Shown: piece by piece, positions 48,380-57,732 of the stretch
Numbering within the stretch: the first letter of the stretch is position 1
Layout: every line of letters starts with the position of its first letter
Source of the DNA: Nocardioides immobilis
Lineage (GTDB): Bacteria > Actinomycetota > Actinomycetes > Propionibacteriales > Nocardioidaceae
DNA length: 64,000 nt
Reading direction: 5' to 3'
Assembly: GCF_003515065.1 (NCBI RefSeq)
Contig: NZ_QXGH01000009.1
Span: 434,001-498,000, forward strand
The notes under the pieces: model-generated
Seen by the model: only the letters and a program-made list of their open reading frames with translations
What the model was told of the DNA's origin: nothing
Databases searched by the model: none
Made by a program: the position numbers and the translations under genes

Positions 48380-49276
48380 TCAGAGGTCACGAAGTAGCTC
48401 CCGAGCCAGCTCGGCGGTCGCGGACGGCGTCTTGCCGACCTTCACGCCCACGGCCTCGAGGGCCTCCTGCTTGGCGGCCGCGGTGCCGGCGGAGCCGGAC
48501 ACGATCGCACCCGCGTGGCCCATGGTCTTGCCCTCGGGGGCGGTGAAGCCCGCGACGTAGCCGACCACCGGCTTGGTGATGTTGTCCTTGATGTAGGCCG
48601 CGGCCCGCTCCTCCGCGTCGCCACCGATCTCACCGATCATGACGATCAGCTTGGTGTCCGGGTCCTCCTCGAAGGCCTGGAGCGCGTCGATGTGCGTCGT
48701 GCCGACGATCGGGTCACCGCCGATGCCGATGGCGGTGGAGAAGCCGAAGTCCTTCAGCTCGTACATCATCTGGTAGGTCAGCGTGCCCGACTTGGACACG
48801 AGACCGACCGGGCCGGAGCCGGTGATGGTGTGCGGGGTGATGCCGGCGAGCGACTCGCCCGGCGTGATGATGCCCGGGCAGTTGGGGCCGATCATCCGGG
48901 TCTTCTTGCCCTGCAGGTAGGACCACACCTCGGCGGTGTCCTGGACCGGAACGCCCTCGGTGATCACGACGATCAGCGGGATCTCGGCGTCGATCGCCTC
49001 GACGCAGGCGTCCTTGGTGAACGCCGGCGGTACGAAGAGGACCGACACGTCGGCGCCGGTCTCGGCCATCGCCTCCTTGACGGTGCCGAACACCGGAAGC
49101 TCCACGTCGGCGCCGGAAGCGTCCTTGTGGGTGACCGTGGTGCCGGCCTTGCGGGCGTTGACGCCACCCACGATGGTCGCGCCCGAGTCGAGCATCAGGG
49201 CGGTGTGCTTGGCACCCATGCCGCCGGTGATGCCCTGGACGATGATCTTGGAGTCCTTGTTCAGGTAGATGCTCAT
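48380..49276 (-). CDS. sucD: succinyl-CoA synthetase alpha subunit
   Basis: A 298-residue alpha subunit. The CoA-binding Rossmann domain carries [19 protein letters not shown], and the phosphohistidine lies in [16 protein letters not shown] near the C-terminus. [20 protein letters not shown] is the conserved central segment. It forms the ligase that makes ATP or GTP from succinyl-CoA. It starts 12 bp after the sucC stop and is bounded downstream by a terminator. Confidence 0.96.
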   Translation of the reverse strand: MSIYLNKDSKIIVQGITGGMGAKHTALMLDSGATIVGGVNARKAGTTVTHKDASGADVELPVFGTVKEAMAETGADVSVLFVPPAFTKDACVEAIDAEIPLIVVITEGVPVQDTAEVWSYLQGKKTRMIGPNCPGIITPGESLAGITPHTITGSGPVGLVSKSGTLTYQMMYELKDFGFSTAIGIGGDPIVGTTHIDALQAFEEDPDTKLIVMIGEIGGDAEERAAAYIKDNITKPVVGYVAGFTAPEGKTMGHAGAIVSGSAGTAAAKQEALEAVGVKVGKTPSATAELARELLRDL

Positions 49277-49288
49277 GTCGTCGTCCTC

Positions 49289-50464
49289 TCAGGCAGCCTG
49301 GTTGTTGGCGAGCTCGGCGGCCTTGTCGGCTCCACCGTCCATCGTGTCGGCCAAGGTCACCAGGGGGTGGTTGGCGTCGGCGAGGATCTGGCGTCCCAGC
49401 TCGACGTTGTTGCCGTCGAGCCGGACGACGAGCGGCTTGGTCGCCTCGTCACCCAGGATCTTCAGCGCGCCGACGATGCCGTTGGCGACCTCGTCGCAGG
49501 CGGTGATGCCACCGAAGACGTTGACGAACACCGACTTGACCTGCGGGTCGTGCAGGATCACGTCGAGGCCGTTGGCCATGACCTCGGCGTTGGCGCCGCC
49601 GCCGATGTCGAGGAAGTTGGCGGGCTTCACACCGCCGTGGGCCTCGCCGGCGTACGCGACGACGTCGAGGGTGCTCATGACGAGACCCGCGCCGTTGCCG
49701 ATGATGCCGACCTCACCGTCGAGCTTGACGTAGTTGAGACCGAGGTCCTTGGCCTTCGACTCGAGGTGGTCGGCCTCCTCACGGATCTCGAACTCCTCGT
49801 GGTCGGGGTGCCGGACCTCCGAGGCGTTGTCGTCGAGCGACACCTTGCCGTCGAGGGCCTCCAGCTTGTCGCCGGCCAGGCGAGCGAGCGGGTTGACCTC
49901 GACGAGCGTCGCGTCCTCCTCGACGAACACCTTGTAGAGGTCCTCGATCATCTTCACGGCCTGCTCGAAGACGGGCTCCGGGAAGGCGGCCTCGGTCGCG
50001 ATCTCCCGCGCCTTGTCGGCGTCGACGCCGGTCCCCGGGTCGATCGCGATCTTCTTGACCGCGTCGGGGTTGGTCTTGGCGACCTCCTCGATCTCCACAC
50101 CACCCTCGACCGACGCGATGCACAGGTACTGGCGGTTCGACCGGTCCAGCAGGAAGGAGAAGTAGTACTCCTCCTCCGGCGGGGTCGCGGGCGTGATCAG
50201 GACCCGGTTGACCGGCAGGTCCTTGATCGTCAGGTTGAGGATGTTCGTGGCGTGCTCGAACGCCTCGTCCGGCGTCTTGGCCAGCTTGACCCCCCCGGCC
50301 TTGCCGCGGCCGCCGGCCTTGACCTGCGCCTTGACGACGACGACTCCGCCCATCTCCTCCGCGGCCGCCTTCGCCTCCTCAGCGGTCTCGACGACCACAC
50401 CGAGGGTGGTCGTCACACCGTGCTTGGCGAAGAGCTCCTTCGCCTGAAACTCCATCAGGTCCAC
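49289..50464 (-). CDS. sucC: succinyl-CoA synthetase beta subunit
   Basis: A 391-residue beta subunit with the N-terminal ATP-grasp fold ([40 protein letters not shown]) and the C-terminal ligase domain ([19 protein letters not shown]). GTG 50464 has GAGGA about 9 nt upstream, better than ATG 50455. The product works with SucD, linking the methylmalonyl-CoA route and the TCA cycle to succinate. Confidence 0.96.
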   Translation of the reverse strand: MDLMEFQAKELFAKHGVTTTLGVVVETAEEAKAAAEEMGGVVVVKAQVKAGGRGKAGGVKLAKTPDEAFEHATNILNLTIKDLPVNRVLITPATPPEEEYYFSFLLDRSNRQYLCIASVEGGVEIEEVAKTNPDAVKKIAIDPGTGVDADKAREIATEAAFPEPVFEQAVKMIEDLYKVFVEEDATLVEVNPLARLAGDKLEALDGKVSLDDNASEVRHPDHEEFEIREEADHLESKAKDLGLNYVKLDGEVGIIGNGAGLVMSTLDVVAYAGEAHGGVKPANFLDIGGGANAEVMANGLDVILHDPQVKSVFVNVFGGITACDEVANGIVGALKILGDEATKPLVVRLDGNNVELGRQILADANHPLVTLADTMDGGADKAAELANNQAA

Positions 50465-50785
50465 TGGTATATGTCCTCAGCTGTTCGGGTGCGGGCCGCG
50501 CTGCTGTGCGGGTCCTCGGGCACCCTAGTAGGGTCGCGTCCCCCGCGACGAGGGTGCCCACAAAGGACGTGACGTGGGTTACACCGTCCGACCGGACTAT
50601 TCCACAGCGGCCGTCCGCAGATTTCCGGCTTCGCAGTCGATCGGTTAAGGTCGTCGGCATTCGTTTCATCCCGGTCGTCGGCGCAATCTGGCAGACGGCC
50701 ACTGTCGTCGGGACGCCGTGGGGGTCGGTCTCGAACGCCAGGGATGGGCGAGCCACTGATCACCGACGCGGGGACACACGAACCT
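50465..50785. other. 321-bp intergenic region between sucC and M23 peptidase genes
   Basis: Divergent region that must hold promoters for sucCD and for the peptidase. I see an A/T-richer patch around 50590-50670 but no convincing operator palindrome. I looked for a c-di-AMP (ydaO) leader, which often precedes cell-wall hydrolases in actinobacteria, and did not find its conserved cores. Confidence 0.5.
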
Positions 50786-51787
50786 ATGGGCAACCACCGA
50801 GGGGCACGACGCGCTACGTCGCGAGGCCGCTCGGAGCGTCCAGCTGAGGGGTGCGTCGGACGCAGGGTCGCCAGCCGCGCGAGCGACTCACCGACGCCGG
50901 ACGTCGTCCGTGCCGCGGCTCCCGAGCTGCCGCCGGCAACGGTCGAGCTCCCCGCCTCGCTCTTCACCGACACCACGACGGGCTCGCTCCGACCGGCCGT
51001 CCCCGGCAAGCGTCGCGCCGCCCGGTCTCCGCGCACGCCGCTGATGCGCGCGCTGCCGTCGATGCCGGTCGTCGTCGGCATCGCCGCGCTGGCCGTCTCC
51101 GCGGGAGGCGTCCTCAGCACGAACGGCACCCAGCTCGTCGGCAACGACGCGCCGCCGCGGTTCTCGGCGGCGAACGCCGCGTCCGGTGAGATCGGCTCCG
51201 CCGTCTACGACTCGACCGGCCGCTCCCCCGTGCTGAGCCGCGACTCCGACCGCGACGCACTCGACGACGCGAGCGACGCCTCGCTCGTCCAGGAGGTCGA
51301 GCTCCAGGCCGAGCAGCGCAACGAGGCGCTCGGCAACCTGGTGGAGCAGGTCGAGAAGGAAGTCAAGAACATCAACCTCAATCGGTGGTCGCTGCCGATC
51401 GAGGCTGGCATCTACCGGCTCTCCGCCACCTTCGGCCAGGCCGGCAGCTACTGGTCCAGCGGCTACCACACCGGCCTCGACTTCGCCGCTCCGAGCGGCA
51501 CTCCGATCATGTCCGTCGCCAACGGCGTCGTGACGTCGGTCGGCTACGAAGGCGCCTACGGCAACCAGACCGTTGTCACCCTCGAGGACGGCACCGAGAT
51601 CTGGTACAACCACCAGACGTCCTACACCGTGTCGGCCGGCGACAACGTGATCGCCGGACAGGTGATCGGCTACGTCGGCTCGACCGGCAACTCCACCGGC
51701 CCGCACCTCCACCTCGAGGTCCGCCCCGGCGGTGGCGACCCGGTCGACCCGTTCGCCGCCCTCGTGGTCAACGGCGTCAACCCCTAG
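50786..51787 (+). CDS. M23-family (LytM) peptidoglycan endopeptidase
   Basis: A 333-residue exported peptidase. A basic head (MGNHRGARRATSRGRS) and one membrane helix (~93-111) lead into a coiled-coil (VQEVELQAEQRNEALGNLVEQ, ~168-200) and the LytM domain. Zinc ligands are H228 and D232 (SGYHTGLDFAA) and H309, with H307 catalytic (GPHLHLEVRPG); H276 lies in WYNHQTSY. It probably cleaves peptide cross-bridges. ATG 50786 gives the M-G-x-H-R start common in relatives; ATG 50744 would add 14 residues. Confidence 0.88.
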   Translation: MGNHRGARRATSRGRSERPAEGCVGRRVASRASDSPTPDVVRAAAPELPPATVELPASLFTDTTTGSLRPAVPGKRRAARSPRTPLMRALPSMPVVVGIAALAVSAGGVLSTNGTQLVGNDAPPRFSAANAASGEIGSAVYDSTGRSPVLSRDSDRDALDDASDASLVQEVELQAEQRNEALGNLVEQVEKEVKNINLNRWSLPIEAGIYRLSATFGQAGSYWSSGYHTGLDFAAPSGTPIMSVANGVVTSVGYEGAYGNQTVVTLEDGTEIWYNHQTSYTVSAGDNVIAGQVIGYVGSTGNSTGPHLHLEVRPGGGDPVDPFAALVVNGVNP

Positions 51788-51790
51788 CGC

Positions 51791-54310
51791 TCAGAGCTTC
51801 TCCACCGGGGCGTAGCGCAGCAGGAGCCGCTTGACGCCGTCGGAGCCGAAGTCGATCGACGCGACCGACTTGTCGGCCTGACCCTCCACCGACACGACCG
51901 TGCCGAGCCCGAAGCTGTCGTGCGTGACCCGGTCACCGGGCTCGAGCACCGGGATCGGGCGGCTGGGCTTCGCCTTCGCGGCGGCATCGGCGCGGGCAGC
52001 GGCCGAGGTGAAGTTGCGGCGCCCGGCAGCGGTCGGCGAACCGAGCCGCGCAGCCTGGCCCGAGCCTGCCGAGGAGTACGTCGACCCGCTCTCGCTCGCG
52101 AACGTCGGCCGCGACCAGCGGGTCTGGTCGGCCTCGGTGCGACGCCAGTCGACGAGGTCGACCGGCAGCTCGCCGAGGAACCGCGACGGCGGGTTGTGCG
52201 CCGGCGCGCCCCAGGCGGAGCGGACCATGGCGCGGGAGACGTAGAGCCGCTGACGCGCGCGGGTGATGCCGACGTACGCCAGTCGCCGCTCCTCCTCCAG
52301 CTCGGGGCGGTCGCCGAGCGAGCGTGAGTGCGGGAAGACGCCGTCCTCGAGACCGGTGAGGAAGACGACCGGGAACTCCAGGCCCTTGGCCGTGTGCAGC
52401 GTCATCAGCGTGACGACCCCCTGCTCCGGCGGGGCGTCGGGATCGTCGCTGTCACCGTCCGGCGCGTCGGGGATCTGGTCGGTGTCCGCCACCAGCGCCA
52501 CCCGCTCCAGGAAGTCCGCGAGGCCGGGCTCGACCAGGCCGGCGTCGACGTCGGCCGGGTCGGCGCTCGGCGCCGCGACGGGGTCCTCGGCGAACTCGCG
52601 GGCGACGGCGACGAGCTCGCCGAGGTTCTCGACCCGCGTCTCGTCCTGCGGGTCGTCGGACGCCTCGAGCGACGCGAGGTAGCCGGACCGGTCGAGCACG
52701 GTCTCGAGCACCACGTCGGGCCGTTCGCCGCCCTCGACCATGGACTGCAGCTCGGTGACCAACAGGACGAAGCCCTCGATGTTGGCCTGGCTGCGGGTCG
52801 CGAGCCCGGGCGCCTCGTCGGCCCGCTGGAGCGCCTCCCAGAAGGTGATCTGCTCGCGGTTGGCGAGCTCGTTGACGCACTCGACGGCGCGATCGCCGAT
52901 GCCGCGCTTGGGGGTGTTGAGGATCCGGCGCAGCGAGACCTGGTCGTCGGGGTTGACGAGCATCCGCAGGTAGGCGAGCGCGTCGCGCACCTCGCGCCGC
53001 TCGTAGAACCGGACCCCGCCGACGACCTTGTAGGGCAGGCCGGTGCGGATGAAGATCTCCTCGAACACCCGGGACTGCGCGTTGGTGCGGTAGAAGACGG
53101 CCACGTCGCCCGCCCGACAGCCCTTGTCGGTCAGCTTGTCGATCTCGTCGGAGACGAACCGCGCCTCGTCGTGCTGGTCGTCGGCGACGTAGCCGACGAT
53201 CCTCGGCCCCTCGCCCGCGTCGGACCACAACCGCTTCTCCTTGCGGCCCTGGTTGTGGCCGATGACCGCGTTGGCGGCGGAGAGGATGGTCTGCGTGGAG
53301 CGGTAGTTCTGCTCGAGCAGGATCGTCCGCGCGTCGGGGAAGTCCTGCTCGAAGTCGAGGATGTTGCGGATGTTGGCGCCGCGGAACGCGTAGATCGACT
53401 GGTCGGCGTCGCCGACCACCATCAGCTCCGCGGGAGGAACCCGGTCGCCATCGCCACTGCCGGCGGCCGCGTCGTCGTACGCACCCTCGACCGGCTCCTC
53501 GAGGCTCTGCCCGCAGAGCTGGTGGATGAGGGCGTACTGGGCGTGGTTGGTGTCCTGGTACTCGTCGACCAGGACGTGGCGGAACCGCCGCCGGTAGGTC
53601 TCGCGGATCTCCGGGTGTGCCTGGAAGAGCCGGACCGTCTCCATGATCAGGTCGTCGAAGTCGAGGGCGTTGGCCTCGCGGAGCCGGCGCTGGTAGAGGG
53701 AGTACGCCGCCGCGTAGCTCTCCTCGATGCTGTTGCGGGCGTCGGCCTTGACCTCGTCGGGGTCGCGCAGCTCGTTCTTGTGGTTGCTGATCCAGTGCAG
53801 CACCGGGCCGGGCTGGTAGCGCCGCGGGTCGAGGTCGAGGTCGTTGCAGACCAGCGTGATCAGCCGCTTCTGGTCCTGGGCGTCGTAGATCGAGAAGTTC
53901 GACTTCAGCCGCGCGTAGCCGAGGTGCTCGGCCTCCTTGCGCAGGATCCGGACGCAGGCGGAGTGGAACGTGCTGACCCACATGATCTTGGCGCGACCGC
54001 CGACCAGGTCTGCCACCCGCTCCTTCATCTCGGCAGCGGCCTTGTTGGTGAAGGTGATCGCCAGGATCGAGCCCGGGTGGGCCTTGCGCTCGGAGATCAG
54101 CCAGGCGATCCGCCGGGTCAGGACCCGGGTCTTGCCGGAGCCCGCGCCGGCCACCACGAGCAGCGGCGGGCCGGCGTGCTTGACGGCCTCCTGCTGCGGC
54201 TCGTTGAGGCCCTCGAGGAGCTCCTGCGCGGTCGGCCCGCGCCGCGTCGTACGTGGCTCTTCAGCGGGGGTGATGCCCTCGAGGCCGGGCAGCGGCTGCA
54301 GGTGACTCAT
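51791..54310 (-). CDS. pcrA: ATP-dependent DNA helicase PcrA/UvrD
   Basis: An 839-residue SF1A helicase. Walker A is GAGSGKT (55-61), motif II VLVDEYQDTNHAQY, motif III GDADQSIYAFRGA, motif IV EQNYRST, motif V VTLMTLHTAKGLEFPVVFLT and motif VI EEERRLAYVGITRARQRLYV. An acidic insertion (EPVEGAYDDAAAGSGDGD) and the C-terminal Tudor-like segment (GDRVTHDSFGLGTVVSVEGQ) fit PcrA. It acts in nucleotide excision repair and replication restart. It is convergent with the M23 gene, 3 bp apart. Confidence 0.95.
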   Translation of the reverse strand: MSHLQPLPGLEGITPAEEPRTTRRGPTAQELLEGLNEPQQEAVKHAGPPLLVVAGAGSGKTRVLTRRIAWLISERKAHPGSILAITFTNKAAAEMKERVADLVGGRAKIMWVSTFHSACVRILRKEAEHLGYARLKSNFSIYDAQDQKRLITLVCNDLDLDPRRYQPGPVLHWISNHKNELRDPDEVKADARNSIEESYAAAYSLYQRRLREANALDFDDLIMETVRLFQAHPEIRETYRRRFRHVLVDEYQDTNHAQYALIHQLCGQSLEEPVEGAYDDAAAGSGDGDRVPPAELMVVGDADQSIYAFRGANIRNILDFEQDFPDARTILLEQNYRSTQTILSAANAVIGHNQGRKEKRLWSDAGEGPRIVGYVADDQHDEARFVSDEIDKLTDKGCRAGDVAVFYRTNAQSRVFEEIFIRTGLPYKVVGGVRFYERREVRDALAYLRMLVNPDDQVSLRRILNTPKRGIGDRAVECVNELANREQITFWEALQRADEAPGLATRSQANIEGFVLLVTELQSMVEGGERPDVVLETVLDRSGYLASLEASDDPQDETRVENLGELVAVAREFAEDPVAAPSADPADVDAGLVEPGLADFLERVALVADTDQIPDAPDGDSDDPDAPPEQGVVTLMTLHTAKGLEFPVVFLTGLEDGVFPHSRSLGDRPELEEERRLAYVGITRARQRLYVSRAMVRSAWGAPAHNPPSRFLGELPVDLVDWRRTEADQTRWSRPTFASESGSTYSSAGSGQAARLGSPTAAGRRNFTSAAARADAAAKAKPSRPIPVLEPGDRVTHDSFGLGTVVSVEGQADKSVASIDFGSDGVKRLLLRYAPVEKL

Positions 54311-54357
54311 GCTTCGGCCAGCCTACGGCGCGGCACCGTCAGAAGTGCCGGCCGGGA

Positions 54358-54714
54358 TCAGCTGTGGACGGGCGACCAGACCACCGCGATGCAGACCTCG
54401 GCGACGGCGAGCACGAGCAGGCCGGCCCAGAGCCCCTTGGGGATCGACGCCTTGCGCATGTTGGCCATCACCAGCACCAGCAGCACGAGCCCGATCGCGA
54501 ACTTCACCCCGATCTTCGCGTGGTTGACGTCGCCGTCGCCGGCCTCGAGCACGCCCACCAGCGCGAGGCCGGCGAGGAACGCCGTGCCGACGCCGTCGCG
54601 CATCACGCCGGTCACCCGCTTGGTCTCGTCACCCGCCTGCGCGAGGAGACCGCCGATCAGCGCGGCGAAACCGAGGATGTGGAGGATCAGCAGGATCAGG
54701 CGGAGCGTGTCCAT
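54358..54714 (-). CDS. small four-helix membrane protein
   Basis: A 118-residue protein with four hydrophobic helices: LRLILLILHILGFAALIGGL, TAFLAGLALVGVLEA, VKFAIGLVLLVLVMA and GLWAGLLVLAVAEVCIAVV. The His in the first helix and overall pattern resemble small actinobacterial integral membrane proteins related to the CopD/SirB-like class, but I cannot assign a family. It lies between the helicase and the M15-like gene, same strand. Confidence 0.7.
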   Translation of the reverse strand: MDTLRLILLILHILGFAALIGGLLAQAGDETKRVTGVMRDGVGTAFLAGLALVGVLEAGDGDVNHAKIGVKFAIGLVLLVLVMANMRKASIPKGLWAGLLVLAVAEVCIAVVWSPVHS

Positions 54715-54744
54715 GGCTGCACTCTAGGGCGTTGGTCGCCTGTG

Positions 54745-55653
54745 TCAGCGGCCCGTCGCCGTGAAGTGCTGGTAGTCCTTCAGCGACGACCAGGCGCCGC
54801 CCCACGACCAGCCGATCCGGGCGAACTCCCGCACCGCGACCGAGTCCGGCTGGATCATGCCGGGCCGGCGCCAGGAGCGGTCGAGGTACGACGACGCCAG
54901 CTCGGGCAGCACCACGTCGCCCTTCTGGTAGGGGTTGTTGAAGGGATTGACGTCGATCGCGAGCCCGTAGGCGTGCGCCGACCAGGAGCCGCCGCCCCTC
55001 GTCGCGCGGCAGACAAGGCCGGCGGTGTTGTTGCCGTCGCCGGTCGGGTGCGCGTCCACGTCGGCGGTGGTCGGCAGCCGCATCTCCTCGATCGGGAAGG
55101 CGGCTGCGAACAAGGCGTCGAACACCGACACCACGTCGGCCGCCTCGCTCGCAGCGACGACCAGCTCCCCCGTGTGCGCCCGCCCGTCGAACCCGCGGAA
55201 CGACACGGTCAGGTACCGGAGGTCGTCAAGCCCGACCGGGCACGCCGGAGACCAGGTCTTCCCCATCCGCCGCCGGATCTCGTCGGTGACCGGGCCCACG
55301 GTCGAGTGGAACCGCCCGTCCTCGGGCGGCGGCAGCAGGTCGACGGTCGCGAACCGGCGCTCGACCAGGGCGGGTGGCGTCGGGCCCATCACGCCGAAGC
55401 CGTCGGGGCGGAGCGGCAGCGGGTGGGCGCCGAGGTCCCAGTCGGAGTACGACGACGCGCGGTCGGTCGGGCGCTTCGTCGGCGACTGCTGGTCCGTCGG
55501 ACGGTGGCGCGGACGGTCCTTCTCGGAGCGTGACCCGGCCGTGGGCGCCGTACGGTCGCCGTCGGCGGCGTCATCGTCGCCGAGGCCGCAGCCCGTCAGG
55601 GTGAGCGCGAGCAGCAGCGCGGCGGCGTACCTCCCGAACCTCCGCACGGTCAC
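54745..55653 (-). CDS. lipoprotein with M15-like (VanY/extensin-type) peptidase domain
   Basis: A 302-residue lipoprotein (lipobox LTLTGC21). After a Pro/Thr/Arg linker the C-terminal half has M15-family metal ligands: H226 and D233 in GSWSAHAYGLAIDVNPFNNP and H295 in DYQHFTATG. A likely role is D-Ala-D-Ala or endopeptidase trimming of peptidoglycan at the outer face. GTG 55653 starts 1 bp after the response regulator stop, so it is cotranscribed with the two-component system. Confidence 0.85.
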   Translation of the reverse strand: MTVRRFGRYAAALLLALTLTGCGLGDDDAADGDRTAPTAGSRSEKDRPRHRPTDQQSPTKRPTDRASSYSDWDLGAHPLPLRPDGFGVMGPTPPALVERRFATVDLLPPPEDGRFHSTVGPVTDEIRRRMGKTWSPACPVGLDDLRYLTVSFRGFDGRAHTGELVVAASEAADVVSVFDALFAAAFPIEEMRLPTTADVDAHPTGDGNNTAGLVCRATRGGGSWSAHAYGLAIDVNPFNNPYQKGDVVLPELASSYLDRSWRRPGMIQPDSVAVREFARIGWSWGGAWSSLKDYQHFTATGR

Positions 55654-55654
55654 C

Positions 55655-56308
55655 TCAGAGGAGCCGCCGGTCGGAGGCCCACTTGGTCAGCTCGTGGCGC
55701 GAGGACAGCTGCAGCTTGCGAAGCACCGCGGACATGTGGGTCTCCACCGTCTTGATCGAGATGAAGAGCTCCTTCGCGACCTCCTTGTAGGAGTAGCCGC
55801 GGGCGATGAGCCGCATCACCTCCCGCTCCCGCTCGGTGAGCCGGTCGAGGTCCTCGTCGATGTCCGCGACCTCGATCGAGCCGGCGAACGCGTCGAGCAC
55901 GAACCCCGCCAGCCGCGGCGAGAAGACCGCGTCGCCGTCGGCCACCCGGCGGATCGCGTCGACCAGCTCGCGGCCGGTGATGGTCTTGGTGACGTAGCCG
56001 CGGGCACCGCCCCGGATCGTCCCGATGACGTCCTCGGCCGCGTCGCTCACCGACAGGGCGAGGAAGCGCGGCGGGTCGCCCGCCATCGTGGACAGCTTCC
56101 GCATCACCTCGACCCCGCCACCTCCGGGGAGGTGCACGTCGAGCAGGACCACGTCGGGCGCGGTCGCTGCGATCGTGGCCACCGCGGTGTCCACGTCCTC
56201 GCCCTCGCCGACGATCTCGACGACGTCGGACCCCGCGGCTTCCAGCTCTGCGGTCACCCCGCGCCGGAACATCGCGTGGTCATCGACCACCACCACCTTG
56301 ACCGTCAT
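55655..56308 (-). CDS. LuxR-family response regulator (LiaR-like)
   Basis: A 217-residue response regulator: acidic pocket D9/D10, phospho-acceptor D57 (DVVLLDVHLPGGGG), the Lys in GYVTKTITG and the C-terminal HTH LTEREREVMRLIARGYSYKE ... KTVETHMSAVLRKL. It is encoded just after the PspC-fused kinase (2 bp gap) and before a cell-wall peptidase. By analogy to LiaR/VraR-type systems it would respond to envelope damage. Confidence 0.93.
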   Translation of the reverse strand: MTVKVVVVDDHAMFRRGVTAELEAAGSDVVEIVGEGEDVDTAVATIAATAPDVVLLDVHLPGGGGVEVMRKLSTMAGDPPRFLALSVSDAAEDVIGTIRGGARGYVTKTITGRELVDAIRRVADGDAVFSPRLAGFVLDAFAGSIEVADIDEDLDRLTEREREVMRLIARGYSYKEVAKELFISIKTVETHMSAVLRKLQLSSRHELTKWASDRRLL

Positions 56309-56310
56309 GG

Positions 56311-57588
56311 TCACTCCCCCTCCTTGTCGCGTCCGAGGTGCAGCCGCACCTCGGTGCCCTCGCCCGGCGCGGACCGCACGTCCGCGGTGCCTCCGTGGCG
56401 AGCCATCCGGTCGATGATGCTGCGCCGTACGCCGAGCCGGTCCTCCGGGGTGGCGTCCGGGTCGAACCCGGCGCCCCGGTCGCGCACGAACACGTCGACC
56501 GCGGTCGGCGTGATCTCCGTGTAGATGTCGACCCGCGGCACGCCGGCGTGCTTGGCCGCGTTGGTCGTCGCCTCCCGCGCCGCCGAGACGATCGGCCGCA
56601 TCGCCTCGGTGAGGTCGCAGTCGCCCACGGAGACCACGACGACCGAGAGGTTCCAGGCGTCCTCGACCTCGCCGGCCATCGCCCGCAGTGCGCTCGCGAC
56701 GGTGCTGTCGTCCATGGACTCGGTCGAGAACAGCCAGGACCGCAGGTCCCGCTCCTGAGCGCGTGCCAGCCGGGCCGCGTCGGACGGGTTCTTCTGGATC
56801 AGGGCCAGCGTCTGGAGGACGGAGTCGTGCAGGTGGGCGGCGACGTCCGCGCGCTCCTGCGTGCGGACCCGTTCCTCCCGCTCGTCGCTGAGCTCCGCGG
56901 CGAGCCGGTAGATCCACGGGCCGGCGACGATCGCCAGACCGCCGAGGCCGAGCAGCACGGCCAAGGTCACGTCGCGGGCGAGTGAGATCGAGCCCCCGCG
57001 CAGGGAGAAGAGCACGATCGCGACCACGACCAGGCCGAGCCCGGCGGCGAGACGGGCGTACGACGCCCAGCCGCCCGCGCCGAACACGATCCGCATCGGA
57101 TCGATCCGCCCGCGGCCGTCGACCCACCGCTCCCGCTGCGCCTCGTCGGCCTGGCGCCACAGCAGCCCGACGCCGGCGATGGCGATCGCCAGCGGCCAGA
57201 TCCAGCCGCCCGCGCCGAGGAAGCCCTCCAGGATGAAGACCGCTCCGATCCCGAGCGCCCCGAGCACGACCACCGGACCGACGTCGAAGATCCGGCGGAC
57301 GGGCCCCGGCCGTCGCCCGCCGCGAGTGGCGCTCGCGAGGCCGGGGGCCAGCGGGGTCGCGTGCGTGCCGGCGGGCAGCATCGCCCAGAGCACGGCGTAC
57401 GCCGCGATGCCGGAGCCGCCGAGCACGGCGGCCACCACGAAGCCGACCCGCACCATCAGCACGGACAGGCCGAGGTGCTCGGCCAGCCCGGCGGCGACCC
57501 CGCCGAGCACGGGCTCGCGGAGGTCGCGGTAGGCGCGTCGTACGTCCCGGGGTGCCTGGGTCCCGGGCGCGGTCGCAGCGGTGCTCAT
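56311..57588 (-). CDS. PspC-domain histidine kinase
   Basis: A 425-residue sensor kinase with an N-terminal PspC domain (residues ~22-75: LREPVLGGVAAGLAEHLGLS, then the helix AAYAVLWAMLPAG). Further membrane helices follow, then the kinase: the phospho-acceptor His254 in ADVAAHLHDSVLQTLALIQ and the HATPase (SAAREATTNAAKHAG; DRGAGFDPDATPEDRLGV). Such PspC-kinases respond to membrane stress. It is the first gene of the operon with the response regulator and M15-like peptidase, divergent from a PspC/LiaF-like gene. Confidence 0.92.
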   Translation of the reverse strand: MSTAATAPGTQAPRDVRRAYRDLREPVLGGVAAGLAEHLGLSVLMVRVGFVVAAVLGGSGIAAYAVLWAMLPAGTHATPLAPGLASATRGGRRPGPVRRIFDVGPVVVLGALGIGAVFILEGFLGAGGWIWPLAIAIAGVGLLWRQADEAQRERWVDGRGRIDPMRIVFGAGGWASYARLAAGLGLVVVAIVLFSLRGGSISLARDVTLAVLLGLGGLAIVAGPWIYRLAAELSDEREERVRTQERADVAAHLHDSVLQTLALIQKNPSDAARLARAQERDLRSWLFSTESMDDSTVASALRAMAGEVEDAWNLSVVVVSVGDCDLTEAMRPIVSAAREATTNAAKHAGVPRVDIYTEITPTAVDVFVRDRGAGFDPDATPEDRLGVRRSIIDRMARHGGTADVRSAPGEGTEVRLHLGRDKEGE

Positions 57589-57732
57589 GATGCATCCATC
57601 GTCACACAGCGATCGGCTCGGGAGCAGCGGGTAGAACCCTGACCCGACCCCGAGAGCCGGGGCCGGTGGATGCGGCAAGATCAGGGCACTCCCCGATGGT
57701 GCGCGACCGCGCGACGGCACAGTCTGGATCCC

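Noticed and set aside
50590..50785. Possible c-di-AMP (ydaO) riboswitch before the M23 peptidase
   Set aside because: The conserved cores of that aptamer are not present; only isolated G-runs are seen.
52328..54727. 799-codon plus-strand frame opposite pcrA
   Set aside because: Shadow frame; the helicase motifs on the minus strand are complete.
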